From the NCBI RefSeq assembly GCF_040049195.1, contig NZ_JBDZDL010000002.1: a DNA stretch of 64,000 nucleotides. One strand, given 5' to 3'. How positions within the stretch are numbered: the stretch's first letter is position 1; the number at the start of each line of letters is the position of its first letter. Shown piece by piece: positions 26,292 through 37,643 of the stretch. Position numbers and translations under genes: made by a program. Below the pieces are notes generated by a model. It ran no database searches. It saw only the letters and a list, made by a program, of their open reading frames with translations, and was not told the DNA's origin. This DNA is from NCEH01 sp040049195. GTDB lineage: Bacteria; Pseudomonadota; Alphaproteobacteria; Rhizobiales; Xanthobacteraceae.

Positions 26292-27476
26292 ATGCCCTTT
26301 CTTCTGGTCCTCGGTCTGGCCGGGTTCGCCAGCGCTTTTTCCATGCGCGCGGTGGACCCCATGCTCAACCTGCTGGCGGCGGACCTTGCCGTGTCGCTGC
26401 AGCGCGCGGCCCTTCTCGCCAGCGCCTTCTCCTTGCCCTATGCCGCGATGCAATTGGTGTTCGGCCCCATCGGCGATGCCGTGGGCCGGGTGCGTCTGAT
26501 CCGTGTGACGCTGTCCATGCTCTGCCTCGGGCTCGTCGGTTGCGCGCTGGCGCCAAGCCATGAAGCCTTGATGGCGGGACGCATCTTTTCCGGCGGGTGG
26601 GCCGGCGGGGTGATACCCGTGGCCCTGGCGACCGTTGGGGATCGCGTGACCATGCGGCAGCGCCCCCAGGCGCTCGGACGCCTGCTGATGGCCATCGTGC
26701 TGGGCCAGCTCGGCGGCGCCATGGCCTCGGGCATGATCTCCACCCTGATCGGGTGGCGCGCCGTGTTCTGGTGCACGGCGGCGGTGGCGGGCACCGCGGC
26801 GTTCGGCGCCATGTTCTTCCTCAGCGAGACCGCGATCCCGCAGCGGGCGTCCGTCCGCGGGGCGCTGGACCGCTATCGCGTGGTGTTCAGCAATCCGCTC
26901 TCGATCCGCCTGTTCCTGGTGGCCGCCATCGAGGGCGCGCTGATCTTCGGCGTGTTCCCGTTCGTTGCCGCCCATATGGTCGGGCGCGCGCTCGGCGATG
27001 CGGTGGAGGCGGGCTTCGCCCTCGGCATGTTCGGCGTGGGCGGCGTGATCTACACCTTCCTGGTGGCGGTTCTGGTGCGCCGCCTCGGCCTGTCCGGCAT
27101 GGCCGGGCTCGGCGCGACGGTGGCGGGGATATGCCTGATCGCCATCGCGCTGGTGCCCTCGCTCGGCCTGATGCTGGCGCTGTTCGGCGTGCTCGGGTTC
27201 GGCTTCTACATGATCCACAACACCTTGCAGATCATGGCCACCGAGCTGGTCCCGGCGGCGCGCGGCTCGGCCGTGGCGCTTTATGCCACCTTCTTCTTTT
27301 CCGGCCAGGCGCTGGGCGCTCTGTTGGCGGCGCAGTTGGTCGGCCTCATCGGGCCGGTGGAGCTGTTTGCAGGCGCGGGCGTGTGTCTGATTGCGCTCGC
27401 CTGGCCGGCCTCGCGCCTGCCGCGTCGCCTTAAGCCTGCGGCATCAGAGCCGGCGCCGGTCGATCCCTCGGCCTGA
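26292..27476 (+). CDS. Major facilitator superfamily transporter
   Basis: 394 residues with twelve predicted membrane helices. The loop between helices 2 and 3 has GPIGDAVGRVRLIR, the MFS motif A variant; LMAGRIFSGGWAGGVIPVALA matches helix 4. This is the drug:H+ antiporter or arabinose-efflux style subgroup; the substrate cannot be read. It stands between the divergent helicase and convergent parE, with no regulator next to it. Confidence 0.88.
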   Translation: MPFLLVLGLAGFASAFSMRAVDPMLNLLAADLAVSLQRAALLASAFSLPYAAMQLVFGPIGDAVGRVRLIRVTLSMLCLGLVGCALAPSHEALMAGRIFSGGWAGGVIPVALATVGDRVTMRQRPQALGRLLMAIVLGQLGGAMASGMISTLIGWRAVFWCTAAVAGTAAFGAMFFLSETAIPQRASVRGALDRYRVVFSNPLSIRLFLVAAIEGALIFGVFPFVAAHMVGRALGDAVEAGFALGMFGVGGVIYTFLVAVLVRRLGLSGMAGLGATVAGICLIAIALVPSLGLMLALFGVLGFGFYMIHNTLQIMATELVPAARGSAVALYATFFFSGQALGALLAAQLVGLIGPVELFAGAGVCLIALAWPASRLPRRLKPAASEPAPVDPSA

Positions 27477-27487
27477 GGGCTCAAGCG

Positions 27488-29524
<2,037 letters not shown>

Positions 29525-29756
29525 GAGGCTCTTTAAGTCGCTTTAGGGGCGAATCGCCGCCGGCCATCATGCCAGGGCGAGGGAACGAAAGGGAACATAC
29601 CGGAAACGCGCGCAGCGCGGGACTGGTCACTTATCCCTGTCTTTCGCCTGATATGGGATCGGTGTACAGACCCCCGACCGAACACGCCCGCGCAGCGTTC
29701 CGCGCACGGACGGGTCCGGCCAACGTCACACGGCCCCTGGCGGGCGGGAGAAGGAC

Positions 29757-30812
29757 ATGTCGGAGACAGCAAAGGCACGGATCGCGGTTCTTGGCGCCTC
29801 GGGTTACACCGGGTCTGAACTCGTGCGCCTTCTGCTGCGCCATCCCCGTGTCGAGCTGGTGGCCCTGACCGCGGACCGCAAGGCCGGCCAGTCCATGGCC
29901 GACGTATTCCCGCAGTTCGCCCCCTATACGCTGCCCAAGCTCGTCACCATCGACGAGGTGGACTTCAATGCGGTGGACCTCGTGTTCTGCGCGCTGCCGC
30001 ATGCGACCACCCAGGAAGTCATCAAGAAGGTGTTCGAGCAGGCGCCCAAGGTGAAGGTGGTGGATCTTTCCGCCGACTTCCGGCTGCGCGATCCCGGCGC
30101 GTATGAAAAATGGTACGGCCATCCCCACGGCGCCCTCGAACTGCAGAAGGAAGCGGTGTTCGGCCTCGTCGAAATCTATCGCGACGAGATCCGGAAGGCG
30201 CGGCTGGTCGCCAATCCCGGCTGCCATACCACCACCTCCATCCTGCCGGCGGTGCCGCTGCTGGAAGCCGGCGCCATCGAGCCGGAAACCATTGTCATCG
30301 ACAGCAAGACCGGCATGTCCGGCGCCGGCCGCTCAGCGAAGGAGGCGATGCTGTTCTCCGAGGTTTCCGAGGGCATCCACGCCTACAGCGTCGGTTCGCA
30401 CCGGCACATGGGCGAGCTGGACCAGGAGTTCTCGAAGGCCGCCGGCCGCCCGGTCGCGCCCATGTTCGTGCCGCACCTCGCGCCCATGAACCGGGGCATC
30501 TATGCGACGCTCTATGTGCGCACCACCGGCGCGAAGGCCGAGGATCTCCACAAGATCCTGGCGGATTTCTACAAGAGCGAGCCGTTCGTCCACGTCCTGC
30601 CGTTTGGCCAGGTGCCGCAGTCGCGTCACGTGCGCGGCTCCAACATGGTGATGATCGGGGTCGTCGCGGATCGCGCGAGCGGCCGGGCCATCGTGCTCTC
30701 CACCCTCGATAATCTGGTGAAGGGCGCGTCGGGCCAGGCGGTGCAGAACATGAACCTCGTTCTCGGCTATCCCGAGACGCTCGGCCTGGAGCAGATCGCG
30801 CTCATGCCGTGA
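29757..30812 (+). CDS. argC: N-acetyl-gamma-glutamyl-phosphate reductase
   Basis: 351 residues. It catalyses the NADPH-dependent reduction of N-acetylglutamyl phosphate to the semialdehyde in arginine synthesis. The N-terminal Rossmann motif GASGYTGSELVRLLLRHP, the catalytic cysteine in ANPGCHTTT (Cys156) and GSHRHMGELDQE with the acid/base histidine are present. AAGGAC precedes ATG 29757. It is followed by a strong terminator, so it is monocistronic here. Confidence 0.95.
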   Translation: MSETAKARIAVLGASGYTGSELVRLLLRHPRVELVALTADRKAGQSMADVFPQFAPYTLPKLVTIDEVDFNAVDLVFCALPHATTQEVIKKVFEQAPKVKVVDLSADFRLRDPGAYEKWYGHPHGALELQKEAVFGLVEIYRDEIRKARLVANPGCHTTTSILPAVPLLEAGAIEPETIVIDSKTGMSGAGRSAKEAMLFSEVSEGIHAYSVGSHRHMGELDQEFSKAAGRPVAPMFVPHLAPMNRGIYATLYVRTTGAKAEDLHKILADFYKSEPFVHVLPFGQVPQSRHVRGSNMVMIGVVADRASGRAIVLSTLDNLVKGASGQAVQNMNLVLGYPETLGLEQIALMP

Positions 30813-30831
30813 GCGCTGCGCCATGATGCGT

Positions 30832-30868
30832 CGCGGGCCGCTGCACCATGCGGCCCGCGCTTTCCTGG
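30832..30868 (+). terminator. Intrinsic terminator after argC
   Basis: CGCGGGCCGC (30832-30841) pairs perfectly with GCGGCCCGCG (30850-30859) around an eight-base loop, followed by CTTTCC. It lies about 20 bases after the argC stop. Confidence 0.6.
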
Positions 30869-30963
30869 CCGCCGCCATTGCCTCCCAATTCGCCGGCTTG
30901 CTATAGCGGGGAAGGGCGCGGACGGTATGCGGAAAATTGCAGCGCTCGCGTTCGGAACATGCT

Positions 30964-30981
30964 TCAACCGCTTGCGGTTGA
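30964..30981. promoter_or_regulatory. 18-bp inverted repeat upstream of gatC
   Basis: TCAACCGC (30964-30971) and GCGGTTGA (30974-30981) form an eight-base dyad with a two-base centre, 55 bases before the gatC start. TATAG at 30902 lies upstream. It resembles an operator, but no cognate regulator is evident. Confidence 0.35.
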
Positions 30982-31036
30982 GCCATTTGTTGGCGCCGCC
31001 CCCGTCATCGGGTGCGGTGCGTGCTGGGAGCTGTCC

Positions 31037-31324
31037 ATGTCCGTCGATCAGGCGACCGTCCGAAGGGTTGCGCATCTGGCGCGCATCTCGGTGCGCGAGG
31101 AGGAACTTGCGCCCCTTCAGGAGGAGTTGAACGCCATCCTCGCTTTCGTCGAGCAATTATCGGTGCTTGACGTGTCTGGCGTCGAGCCCATGAGCGGCGT
31201 GATTCCGCTCAGCCTGCCCCTGCGCGAGGATGTGGTGAACGACGGCCATTATCCCGAAAAAATTCTCGCCAATGCGCCCGATGCCGAGGGCGGCTTCTTT
31301 ACCGTGCCGAAGGTGGTGGAATGA
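31037..31324 (+). CDS. gatC: Glutamyl-tRNA(Gln)/aspartyl-tRNA(Asn) amidotransferase subunit C
   Basis: 95 residues, normal for GatC, a small clamp that stabilises GatA-GatB. The sequence has VAHLARISVREEEL and the C-terminal LREDVVNDGHYPEKILANAPD. GGGAG at 31026 supports ATG 31037; the frame is open farther upstream without a ribosome site. The stop overlaps the gatA start (ATGA). gatB lies 10.7 kb away rather than in this operon. Confidence 0.95.
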   Translation: MSVDQATVRRVAHLARISVREEELAPLQEELNAILAFVEQLSVLDVSGVEPMSGVIPLSLPLREDVVNDGHYPEKILANAPDAEGGFFTVPKVVE

Positions 31325-32805
31325 CCGCGCTCAATCAGCTCACCCTCACCCAGGCGCGTGAAAAGCTGGCGCTGCGCGAGTTTACCGCGGTCGAACTGAC
31401 CCAGTCCTATCTCGATGCCATGGAAAAGGCCCGCGGCCTCAACGCCTATCTGGAGGAGACGGCAGAAAAGGCGCTCGCCATGGCGGCGGCCAGCGATGCC
31501 CGCATCTGCAATTCCGAGGGCGGCCCGCTGGAGGGCATGCCCATCGGCGTGAAGGACATGTTCTGCACCGACGGTGTCGCAACCACCGCTGGATCGAAGA
31601 TCCTCGAGAATTTCGTGCCGCCCTACGAATCCACCGTCACCGCGCAGCTTTGGCGCGACGGGGCGGTGATGCTGGGCAAGCTCAACAATGACGAATTCGC
31701 CATGGGCTCGTCCAACGAGACCTCGGCCTTCGGGCCGGTGGTTTCGCCCTGGCGGCGCGATGGGGAGACAACTCCCCTGGTGCCCGGCGGTTCGTCCGGC
31801 GGCTCGGCGGCGGCGGTGGCGGCGTTCCTGTGTGCCGGCGCCACCGGCACCGACACCGGCGGCTCGATCCGGCAGCCGGCGGCCTTCACCGGCACCGTCG
31901 GCATCAAGCCGACCTACGGACGGTGCTCGCGCTGGGGTATCGTCGCTTATGCCTCCTCGCTGGACCAGGCCGGCCCGTTTGCGCGCACCGTGAACGATGC
32001 GGCCCTGCTGCTGCGCTCCATGGCCGGGCACGACCCGAAGGATTCCACCAGCGTGGACCTGCGTGTGCCCAATTACGAAGACGCGGTGGGCGCCTCGGTG
32101 AAGGGCAAGCGCATTGGCATTCCGCGCGAGTATCGGGTGGACGGCATGTCCCCCGAGATCGTCGAATTGTGGGAGCAGGGCGCCGCGATGCTGCGCGACG
32201 CCGGTGCCGAGGTGGTGGACATCTCCCTGCCCCACACGCAATACGCGCTGCCCGCCTATTACATCGTCGCACCTGCCGAGGCCTCCTCGAACCTCGCGCG
32301 GTATGACGGCGTGCGCTATGGCCTGCGCGTTCCGGGCCGCGATGTCGCGGAAATGTACGAGCGCACCCGCGCGGCCGGCTTCGGCCACGAGGTGAGCCGC
32401 CGCATCATGATCGGGACCTATGTGCTCTCGGCCGGCTATTACGATGCCTATTACCTGCGGGCGCAGAAGGTGCGCAGCCTCATCAAGCGCGACTTCGACG
32501 ACGTGTTCGCACAAGGCGTGGACGCTGTGCTGACGCCGACCACGCCTTCGCCCGCCTTCGGCATCGGCGAGAAGAGCAAGGCCGATCCGGTCGAGATGTA
32601 TCTCAACGACGTGTTCACCGTGACGGTGAACCTCGCCGGACTGCCGGGCATTTCCGTGCCGGCCGGCTTCTCCGCAGACGGCCTGCCGTTGGGCCTGCAG
32701 CTGATTGGCCGCCCGTTCGAGGAGGAGACGCTGTTCTCCCTCGCCCAGGTGATCGAGGACGCTGCCGGCCGCTTTCCGGTCGAAGACCTGTGGTGGGCCA
32801 AGTGA
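31321..32805 (+). CDS. gatA: Glutamyl-tRNA(Gln)/aspartyl-tRNA(Asn) amidotransferase subunit A
   Basis: 494 residues, an amidase-signature enzyme that releases ammonia from glutamine for transamidation of Glu-tRNA(Gln). The catalytic Lys lies in GVKDMFCTDG, the cis-Ser and nucleophilic Ser in GGSSGGSAAAV and GTDTGGSIRQPA. It is coupled to gatC by an overlap, and its stop overlaps the GTG of the chorismate mutase gene. Confidence 0.96.
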   Translation: MTALNQLTLTQAREKLALREFTAVELTQSYLDAMEKARGLNAYLEETAEKALAMAAASDARICNSEGGPLEGMPIGVKDMFCTDGVATTAGSKILENFVPPYESTVTAQLWRDGAVMLGKLNNDEFAMGSSNETSAFGPVVSPWRRDGETTPLVPGGSSGGSAAAVAAFLCAGATGTDTGGSIRQPAAFTGTVGIKPTYGRCSRWGIVAYASSLDQAGPFARTVNDAALLLRSMAGHDPKDSTSVDLRVPNYEDAVGASVKGKRIGIPREYRVDGMSPEIVELWEQGAAMLRDAGAEVVDISLPHTQYALPAYYIVAPAEASSNLARYDGVRYGLRVPGRDVAEMYERTRAAGFGHEVSRRIMIGTYVLSAGYYDAYYLRAQKVRSLIKRDFDDVFAQGVDAVLTPTTPSPAFGIGEKSKADPVEMYLNDVFTVTVNLAGLPGISVPAGFSADGLPLGLQLIGRPFEEETLFSLAQVIEDAAGRFPVEDLWWAK

Positions 32806-33113
32806 GCTCCGGCGCGCGGCCGCAACGGGAGGGCATTCCCGCGGCCCTCGCGGACGCGCGCGATTCCATCGACGAGATCGACGATCAGATCGTCGATCTG
32901 CTGGTCCGGCGGCTCGCGGTGGTGAAGCACGTGGTGATCGTAAAGGAGCGGGAGGGGATCCCCGCCCTTCTGCCGGACCGGGTGGAAGAAGTGGTGGAGC
33001 GCGTGGGTCGCCGCGCCGCCGCCGCCGGCCTGCCGCCAGACCTGACCGAACGCCTGTGGCGCGATCTGATCGAATGGACCATCGCCTACGAAGACAAACA
33101 TCTCGGCGACTAA
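32802..33113 (+). CDS. Chorismate mutase, AroQ class
   Basis: 103 residues, all helical. The AroQ pattern SIDEIDDQIVDLLVRRL with a Lys-Glu-Arg stretch (IVKEREG) and a C-terminal helix fits the type II mutase that converts chorismate to prephenate for phenylalanine and tyrosine. GTG 32802 overlaps the gatA stop (GTGA); two earlier GTG codons (32790, 32793) are possible. It is coupled to gatA. Confidence 0.88.
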   Translation: MSSGARPQREGIPAALADARDSIDEIDDQIVDLLVRRLAVVKHVVIVKEREGIPALLPDRVEEVVERVGRRAAAAGLPPDLTERLWRDLIEWTIAYEDKHLGD

Positions 33114-33266
33114 AAGGCGGACGCAAGTTTTCTCTTTACGAAAATTTTTATCCTTATAAGACATCCATGGTTCCGCGACGTCGAGCTTGGCTGATTTGTC
33201 TTGAATGGCGCGCGACATCCGCCGACAAGGCGCGCAGCCGTCATGTCGCGTTCGCAGGGGACGATT

Positions 33267-34139
33267 GTGATCGAAACCAAGCCCATCGATGGAAAGGCCT
33301 TCGCGGCCGATCTGCGTGCCCGCATCGCCGCCGAGGTGGCTGACCTCGCCGCGCGTTCCGGCCTGAAGCCCGGCCTCGCGGTGGTGTTGGTGGGTGAAGA
33401 CCCCGCGAGCCAGGTCTATGTGCGCAACAAGGCCGCCCAGACCGCCGAAGCCGGCATGGCCTCCTTTGAATTCAAACTGCCGGTCGAGACCGCAGAAGCG
33501 GACTTGCTGGCGCTGGTGGCCAAGCTCAATGCGGATCCGGCAGTCCACGGCATTCTCGTGCAATTGCCGTTGCCGGCGCATATCGACACCAACAAGGTGC
33601 TTTCCACCATCGATCCGGCAAAAGACGTGGACGGTTTCCATGTCGTGAACGCCGGCCGCCTCGCTGTGGGCCTTGACGCGCTGGTGCCGTGCACGCCCCT
33701 TGGCTGCGTGATGCTGCTCAAGCACCATCTCGGCAATCTTTCGGGGATGAAGGCGGTGGTGGTCGGGCGGTCCAACATCGTCGGCAAACCGGCCGCGCAA
33801 TTGCTGCTGCGCGAGGATTGTACCGTCACCATCGCCCACTCACGCAGCCGCGACCTGGCCGGCGAATGCCGCACGGCCGACATTTTGGTGGCCGCCGTCG
33901 GCCGGCCGGAAATGGTGCGCGGCGACTGGATCAAGCCCGGCGCGACCGTGATCGACGTGGGCATCAACCGCGTGCCCAAGGGCGATGGCAAGACGCGTCT
34001 CGTGGGCGATGTGGCCTATCAGGAAGCACAGGGGATCGCTGGGCTGATTACGCCCGTTCCCGGCGGAGTCGGCCCGATGACCATCGCCTGCCTGCTTCAG
34101 AACACGCTGACGGCCGCGAAGCGCCAGCACGGACTGTGA
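33267..34139 (+). CDS. folD: Bifunctional methylene-H4F dehydrogenase/methenyl-H4F cyclohydrolase
   Basis: 290 residues. It interconverts 5,10-methylene- and 10-formyl-tetrahydrofolate using NADP. The catalytic Tyr-Lys region YVRNKAAQTAEAG, the HGILVQLPLP segment, DVDGFHVVNAGRL and VVGRSNIVGKPAAQLL are all present, and the C-terminal PVPGGVGPMTI is intact. GTG 33267 behind AGGGGA is preferred over ATG 33243, which has no ribosome site. The 153-base upstream gap has an AT-rich stretch (33135-33165), a likely promoter. It lies upstream of the H4MPT operon. Confidence 0.92.
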   Translation: MIETKPIDGKAFAADLRARIAAEVADLAARSGLKPGLAVVLVGEDPASQVYVRNKAAQTAEAGMASFEFKLPVETAEADLLALVAKLNADPAVHGILVQLPLPAHIDTNKVLSTIDPAKDVDGFHVVNAGRLAVGLDALVPCTPLGCVMLLKHHLGNLSGMKAVVVGRSNIVGKPAAQLLLREDCTVTIAHSRSRDLAGECRTADILVAAVGRPEMVRGDWIKPGATVIDVGINRVPKGDGKTRLVGDVAYQEAQGIAGLITPVPGGVGPMTIACLLQNTLTAAKRQHGL

Positions 34140-34146
34140 AAGTGAA

Positions 34147-34170
34147 CGGGACGGGTTTGCGCCTGTCCCG
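34147..34170 (+). terminator. Hairpin after folD
   Basis: CGGGACGGG (34147-34155) pairs with CCTGTCCCG (34162-34170) with one mismatch, seven bases after the folD stop. No T-run follows, so termination is uncertain. It separates folD from the C1 operon. Confidence 0.4.
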
Positions 34171-34292
34171 GAAGATGTTAGCTCTATACCCAAGAACGGA
34201 CGCATGGCCCGGACATCCGGAGCACTGCAACGACAAGCGGAAAACCGCCGCAGCGTCTTGATCGGGACACCCCGCTGAAGGAGGCGCGCGAC

Positions 34293-34673
34293 ATGCCTGT
34301 CGATCGCAAGAAGACGCTGTCTCAAGACGAAATCATCACCCGCCTCGCGTCCGATCTGCCCCACTGGCGGCTGGAGGACGGCTGGATCCGCCGCACCTAC
34401 CGCACCAACAGCTGGAAGGGCACGCTGATGGTGATCAATACCGTCGGCCATCTTGCGGAAGCCGCCTGGCACCATCCCGACATCACCGCCTCCTATGCCT
34501 GGGTCGAGGTGCGCCTCATGTCCCACGACGCCAAGGGCATCACCGAACGCGACTTCGCCTTGGCGCGGAAGATCGAGGAGGTCGTGCAATGGCAGCCCGG
34601 CGCGGAGGAGGGCGGGCCGCTGGAGGGGACGCCGCCGAGCGACCTGCGCTTCGCCTATCTCAAATATGACTGA
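34293..34673 (+). CDS. Pterin-4a-carbinolamine dehydratase-like protein
   Basis: 126 residues. The fold signature LAEAAWHHPDITASYAWVEV followed by MSHDAKGITERDFALARKIE matches the dehydratase family with its conserved histidines. In methylotrophs a gene of this family accompanies the H4MPT-linked C1 genes; whether it acts on a pterin intermediate of dephospho-H4MPT synthesis or has a general pterin role is not known from sequence. Its last codons overlap the fhcB start (ATGACTGA), so it is coupled to the operon. Confidence 0.88.
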   Translation: MPVDRKKTLSQDEIITRLASDLPHWRLEDGWIRRTYRTNSWKGTLMVINTVGHLAEAAWHHPDITASYAWVEVRLMSHDAKGITERDFALARKIEEVVQWQPGAEEGGPLEGTPPSDLRFAYLKYD

Positions 34674-35997
34674 TCCCGCCATGCCCGCCGCTGCGCAAGC
34701 CCGCACGATACGGGACCTGGTGTGCGGTTTCTGCGGCCTCGGCTGCGACGACCTGGAAGTGAAGGTCCAGGGGCGCTCCGTGCGCCCGCGCTCCGCTTGT
34801 CCGGAGGCGACCGCTCTGCTTGAGCGGTCCGACGGTGTGCCGCCCGTTCCACGCGTGGCGGGACGGGAAACGTCGCTGAAGGAGGCCGCCGCGCGCGCCG
34901 GCGCGCTGCTTGCCGCAAGCCGGTCCGCGGTTTTTTCCGGCCTTGGCGCAGATGTGGATGGGGTGCGCGGTGTGTTCGATCTTGCGCTGCGGTTCGGCGC
35001 CAGCTTCGATCATGCCGCCTCCGGCGGGCTGTTTCGCAACCTGGACACGCTTCAGCGGCGCGGCTGGATCGCCACCACGCTGGCGGAGGTCCGCAATCGG
35101 TGCGACCTGCTGGTGGTGGTCGGCGCAGACCCGACACCCGACTTCGCGCGCTTCTTCGAGCGCGCCCTGCCGGTTGCATCCGGTGAGGTGGCAGACGGCG
35201 ATGGCGATGAAGCCCCGCTGTTTACGAACCGGGCGCACCCCCGCCGCGTGGTATTCCTCGGGGATCTCGCAGGTCCGGCGGCGCGTGCCGCCCTTGCCCA
35301 TTATGACGTTTCGCACATCCCCGTGCCCACGGCTCTCCTCGCCGATGCGATGGCAGGCCTCAGCGCCTTCGTGGACGCGCGCTCGGTGAAGACGCTGGCG
35401 GGCGCTTTCGACGGCGCGCTGGGCGCGGCGCTCGCCGAGCTGGCGGGCGCGCTAAAGGCGGCGCGCTATGGTGTGTTGACCTGGAATGGCGGGGCGCTCG
35501 ATCCAAACGACGGCGAGCGTATCGTCGGCCATGCCGCCGCCATCGTGGCGCGGCTGAACGAGACCACGCGGGCGGGCGTCTTTCCCCTGGGCGGGCGGGA
35601 CAATCTCATCGGCGCGCATCAGGTGGCGCTGTGGCGTTTCGGCTATCCGCTGCGCACGCTGGTGGCCCAGGGGGAAGCAAGCCACGCGCCCGGCCTTTAC
35701 GCCACCAGCCGGGCGTTGCGGGACGCCGACCTTCTGCTCCATGTCAGTGCCTTCCGTCCAGATCCGCCGCCGGCCTTCTCGTCCGGCCCGCTGATCGCGC
35801 TGGCCCATCCCCACACGGAGTTTGCCCGCGAGCCGGACGTGTTTATCCCCGTGGGTACGCCGGGGATCGACCATGCCGGCCAAGTGTTTCGCATGGATGG
35901 CGTCGTGTGCCTACCGCTCGTGAAGCTGCGGGACGCCGGCCTTGCGAGCGTGGCGCAGGCCGCCGCCGCCATCCTGCAATCGGGGAGGACGCCATGA
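34666..35997 (+). CDS. fhcB: Formyltransferase/hydrolase complex subunit B
   Basis: 443 residues, homologous to subunit B of archaeal formylmethanofuran dehydrogenase. The N-terminus has CGFCGLGCDD (Cys20, Cys23, Cys27), and TWNGGALDPNDG plus PLGGRDNLIGAHQ lie in the body. In the bacterial complex this subunit is a non-redox scaffold for FhcA/FhcD. ATG 34666 overlaps the dehydratase stop; ATG 34681 is an alternative. The stop overlaps fhcA. The complex converts formyl-H4MPT into formate and H4MPT during formaldehyde oxidation. Confidence 0.93.
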   Translation: MTDPAMPAAAQARTIRDLVCGFCGLGCDDLEVKVQGRSVRPRSACPEATALLERSDGVPPVPRVAGRETSLKEAAARAGALLAASRSAVFSGLGADVDGVRGVFDLALRFGASFDHAASGGLFRNLDTLQRRGWIATTLAEVRNRCDLLVVVGADPTPDFARFFERALPVASGEVADGDGDEAPLFTNRAHPRRVVFLGDLAGPAARAALAHYDVSHIPVPTALLADAMAGLSAFVDARSVKTLAGAFDGALGAALAELAGALKAARYGVLTWNGGALDPNDGERIVGHAAAIVARLNETTRAGVFPLGGRDNLIGAHQVALWRFGYPLRTLVAQGEASHAPGLYATSRALRDADLLLHVSAFRPDPPPAFSSGPLIALAHPHTEFAREPDVFIPVGTPGIDHAGQVFRMDGVVCLPLVKLRDAGLASVAQAAAAILQSGRTP

Positions 35998-37643
35998 GGG
36001 TGCGCGTCACGAACGGTCGGATCTTCGATCCCGCTTCTGGCGCGGTCGACGTGCTGGGCAATGTCCTCATTGAGGATGGCCGCGTCGTCCTCGACAATTC
36101 CGCCCTTCACGCGGATGAGACGCATGATGCCGCCGGCTGCGTGGTCATGGCGGGCGGCATCGACCTGCACAGCCATATCGCCGGTGGCAAGGTGAACCTC
36201 GCTCGCCTGCTCATGGGCGAGGATCGCCGTGCGAATCCCGAGCCGTTGGGCGTCTTCTGCGGGTGCGGCGGCGGTGTTGCGGCGCCGACGACCCATGTCA
36301 CGGGCTGCCGCTATTCCCAGATGGGCTACACCGCCGTGTTCGAACCGGCCATGGTGGGCGCCAATGCGCGCCATGCGCACCTGGAAATGGCAGACATTCC
36401 GAACATCGATACCGGCGGCTTCCTGGTGCTCGGCAATGACGATTTCCTGCTGCGCCTGATCGCCCAGGGTGAGAGCCAGACCGCCATCAATGATTACGTG
36501 GCCTGGATGCTGTCGGCGACCCAGACCTGCGCCATCAAGATCGTCAATCCCGGCGGGATTTCCGCCTTCAAGTTCAATGCCCGCAGCCTCGATCTGGACG
36601 AGGTCGGCCCACACTACGCGCTCACCCCGCGCCGGGTGCTTCAGACCTTGCAGCGCGCGGTGACGGAACTGGGCATTCCCCATCCCATTCACCTGCACGG
36701 CTGCAATCTTGGCGTGCCCGGCAATGTGGCAACGACGCTTGCCACCATCGGCGCGACCGAAGGCTTCCCCCTGCATCTCACCCATGTGCAGTTCCACGCC
36801 TATGGCAAGGAAGGGGACCGGCGCTTTTCCTCCGGTGCGGCGGAGATCGCGGCGGCGGTGAACGCAAATCCCCACATCAGCGTGGACGTGGGGCAGATCA
36901 TGTTCGGCCAGACGGTGACGGCTTCCGCCGACCTGATGGCGCAATATCGCAACCATCCCCTGGCGAGCCCGAAGAAATGGGTGGGCATGGACATCGAATG
37001 CGATGCCGCCTGCGGCGTCGTGCCCTTCGCGTATCGCGACAAATCCTTCGTCAATGCGCTGCAATGGGCCATCGGCCTGGAATTGTTCCTGCTGATCGAG
37101 GACCCCTGGCGGGTCTTCCTCACCACCGATCATCCCAACGGCGGCCCCTTTACCTCATATCCCCACCTCATCCGCCTGCTGATGGATCGCGACTTCCGCG
37201 CCGAGCAGCTCGCCCGCCTTCACAAAGCGGCGCGGGCGCACACCAATCTCGGCGAGCTGAAGCGCGAATATACGCTGGAGGAGATCGCCATCGTCACCCG
37301 CGCCGCGCCGGCGCGCACGCTGGGCTTGAAGGATCGCGGCCATCTCGCGCCCGGCGCCGTCGGCGACGTGGTGCTGTACGCGGATATGGCGGATCGCGAG
37401 GCCATGTTCAGCGCACCGCGCCTGGTGCTGAAGGACGGTCGAACCATCGTGCGCGATGGCGAGATTGTCGATCTCGTGCAGGGGCAAACCTATGCGGTGA
37501 AGCCGCCGTTCGATCCGCTGATGGACAAGCGCATGGACCGCTGGTTCGACGAGGCCATCGGCCTCAAGGCCAAGCATTTCCGCATCAGCGACGGGGAGAT
37601 CCGGGGCGGGCAGGGGCCGAGCATCGTGGAGTGCGTGTCGTGA
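35994..37643 (+). CDS. fhcA: Formyltransferase/hydrolase complex subunit A (amidohydrolase)
   Basis: 549 residues, the hydrolytic subunit, homologous to formylmethanofuran dehydrogenase subunit A. The metal-site DLHSHIAGG carries His59 and His61; further conserved stretches are IHLHGCNLG, HLTHVQFHAYG and LTTDHPNGGPFTSYP with the Asp/His pair. It hydrolyses the formyl group from the methanofuran-like cofactor to give formate. The start ATG 35994 overlaps the fhcB stop (ATGA), and its own stop overlaps fhcD (GTGA). Confidence 0.95.
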   Translation: MRVRVTNGRIFDPASGAVDVLGNVLIEDGRVVLDNSALHADETHDAAGCVVMAGGIDLHSHIAGGKVNLARLLMGEDRRANPEPLGVFCGCGGGVAAPTTHVTGCRYSQMGYTAVFEPAMVGANARHAHLEMADIPNIDTGGFLVLGNDDFLLRLIAQGESQTAINDYVAWMLSATQTCAIKIVNPGGISAFKFNARSLDLDEVGPHYALTPRRVLQTLQRAVTELGIPHPIHLHGCNLGVPGNVATTLATIGATEGFPLHLTHVQFHAYGKEGDRRFSSGAAEIAAAVNANPHISVDVGQIMFGQTVTASADLMAQYRNHPLASPKKWVGMDIECDAACGVVPFAYRDKSFVNALQWAIGLELFLLIEDPWRVFLTTDHPNGGPFTSYPHLIRLLMDRDFRAEQLARLHKAARAHTNLGELKREYTLEEIAIVTRAAPARTLGLKDRGHLAPGAVGDVVLYADMADREAMFSAPRLVLKDGRTIVRDGEIVDLVQGQTYAVKPPFDPLMDKRMDRWFDEAIGLKAKHFRISDGEIRGGQGPSIVECVS

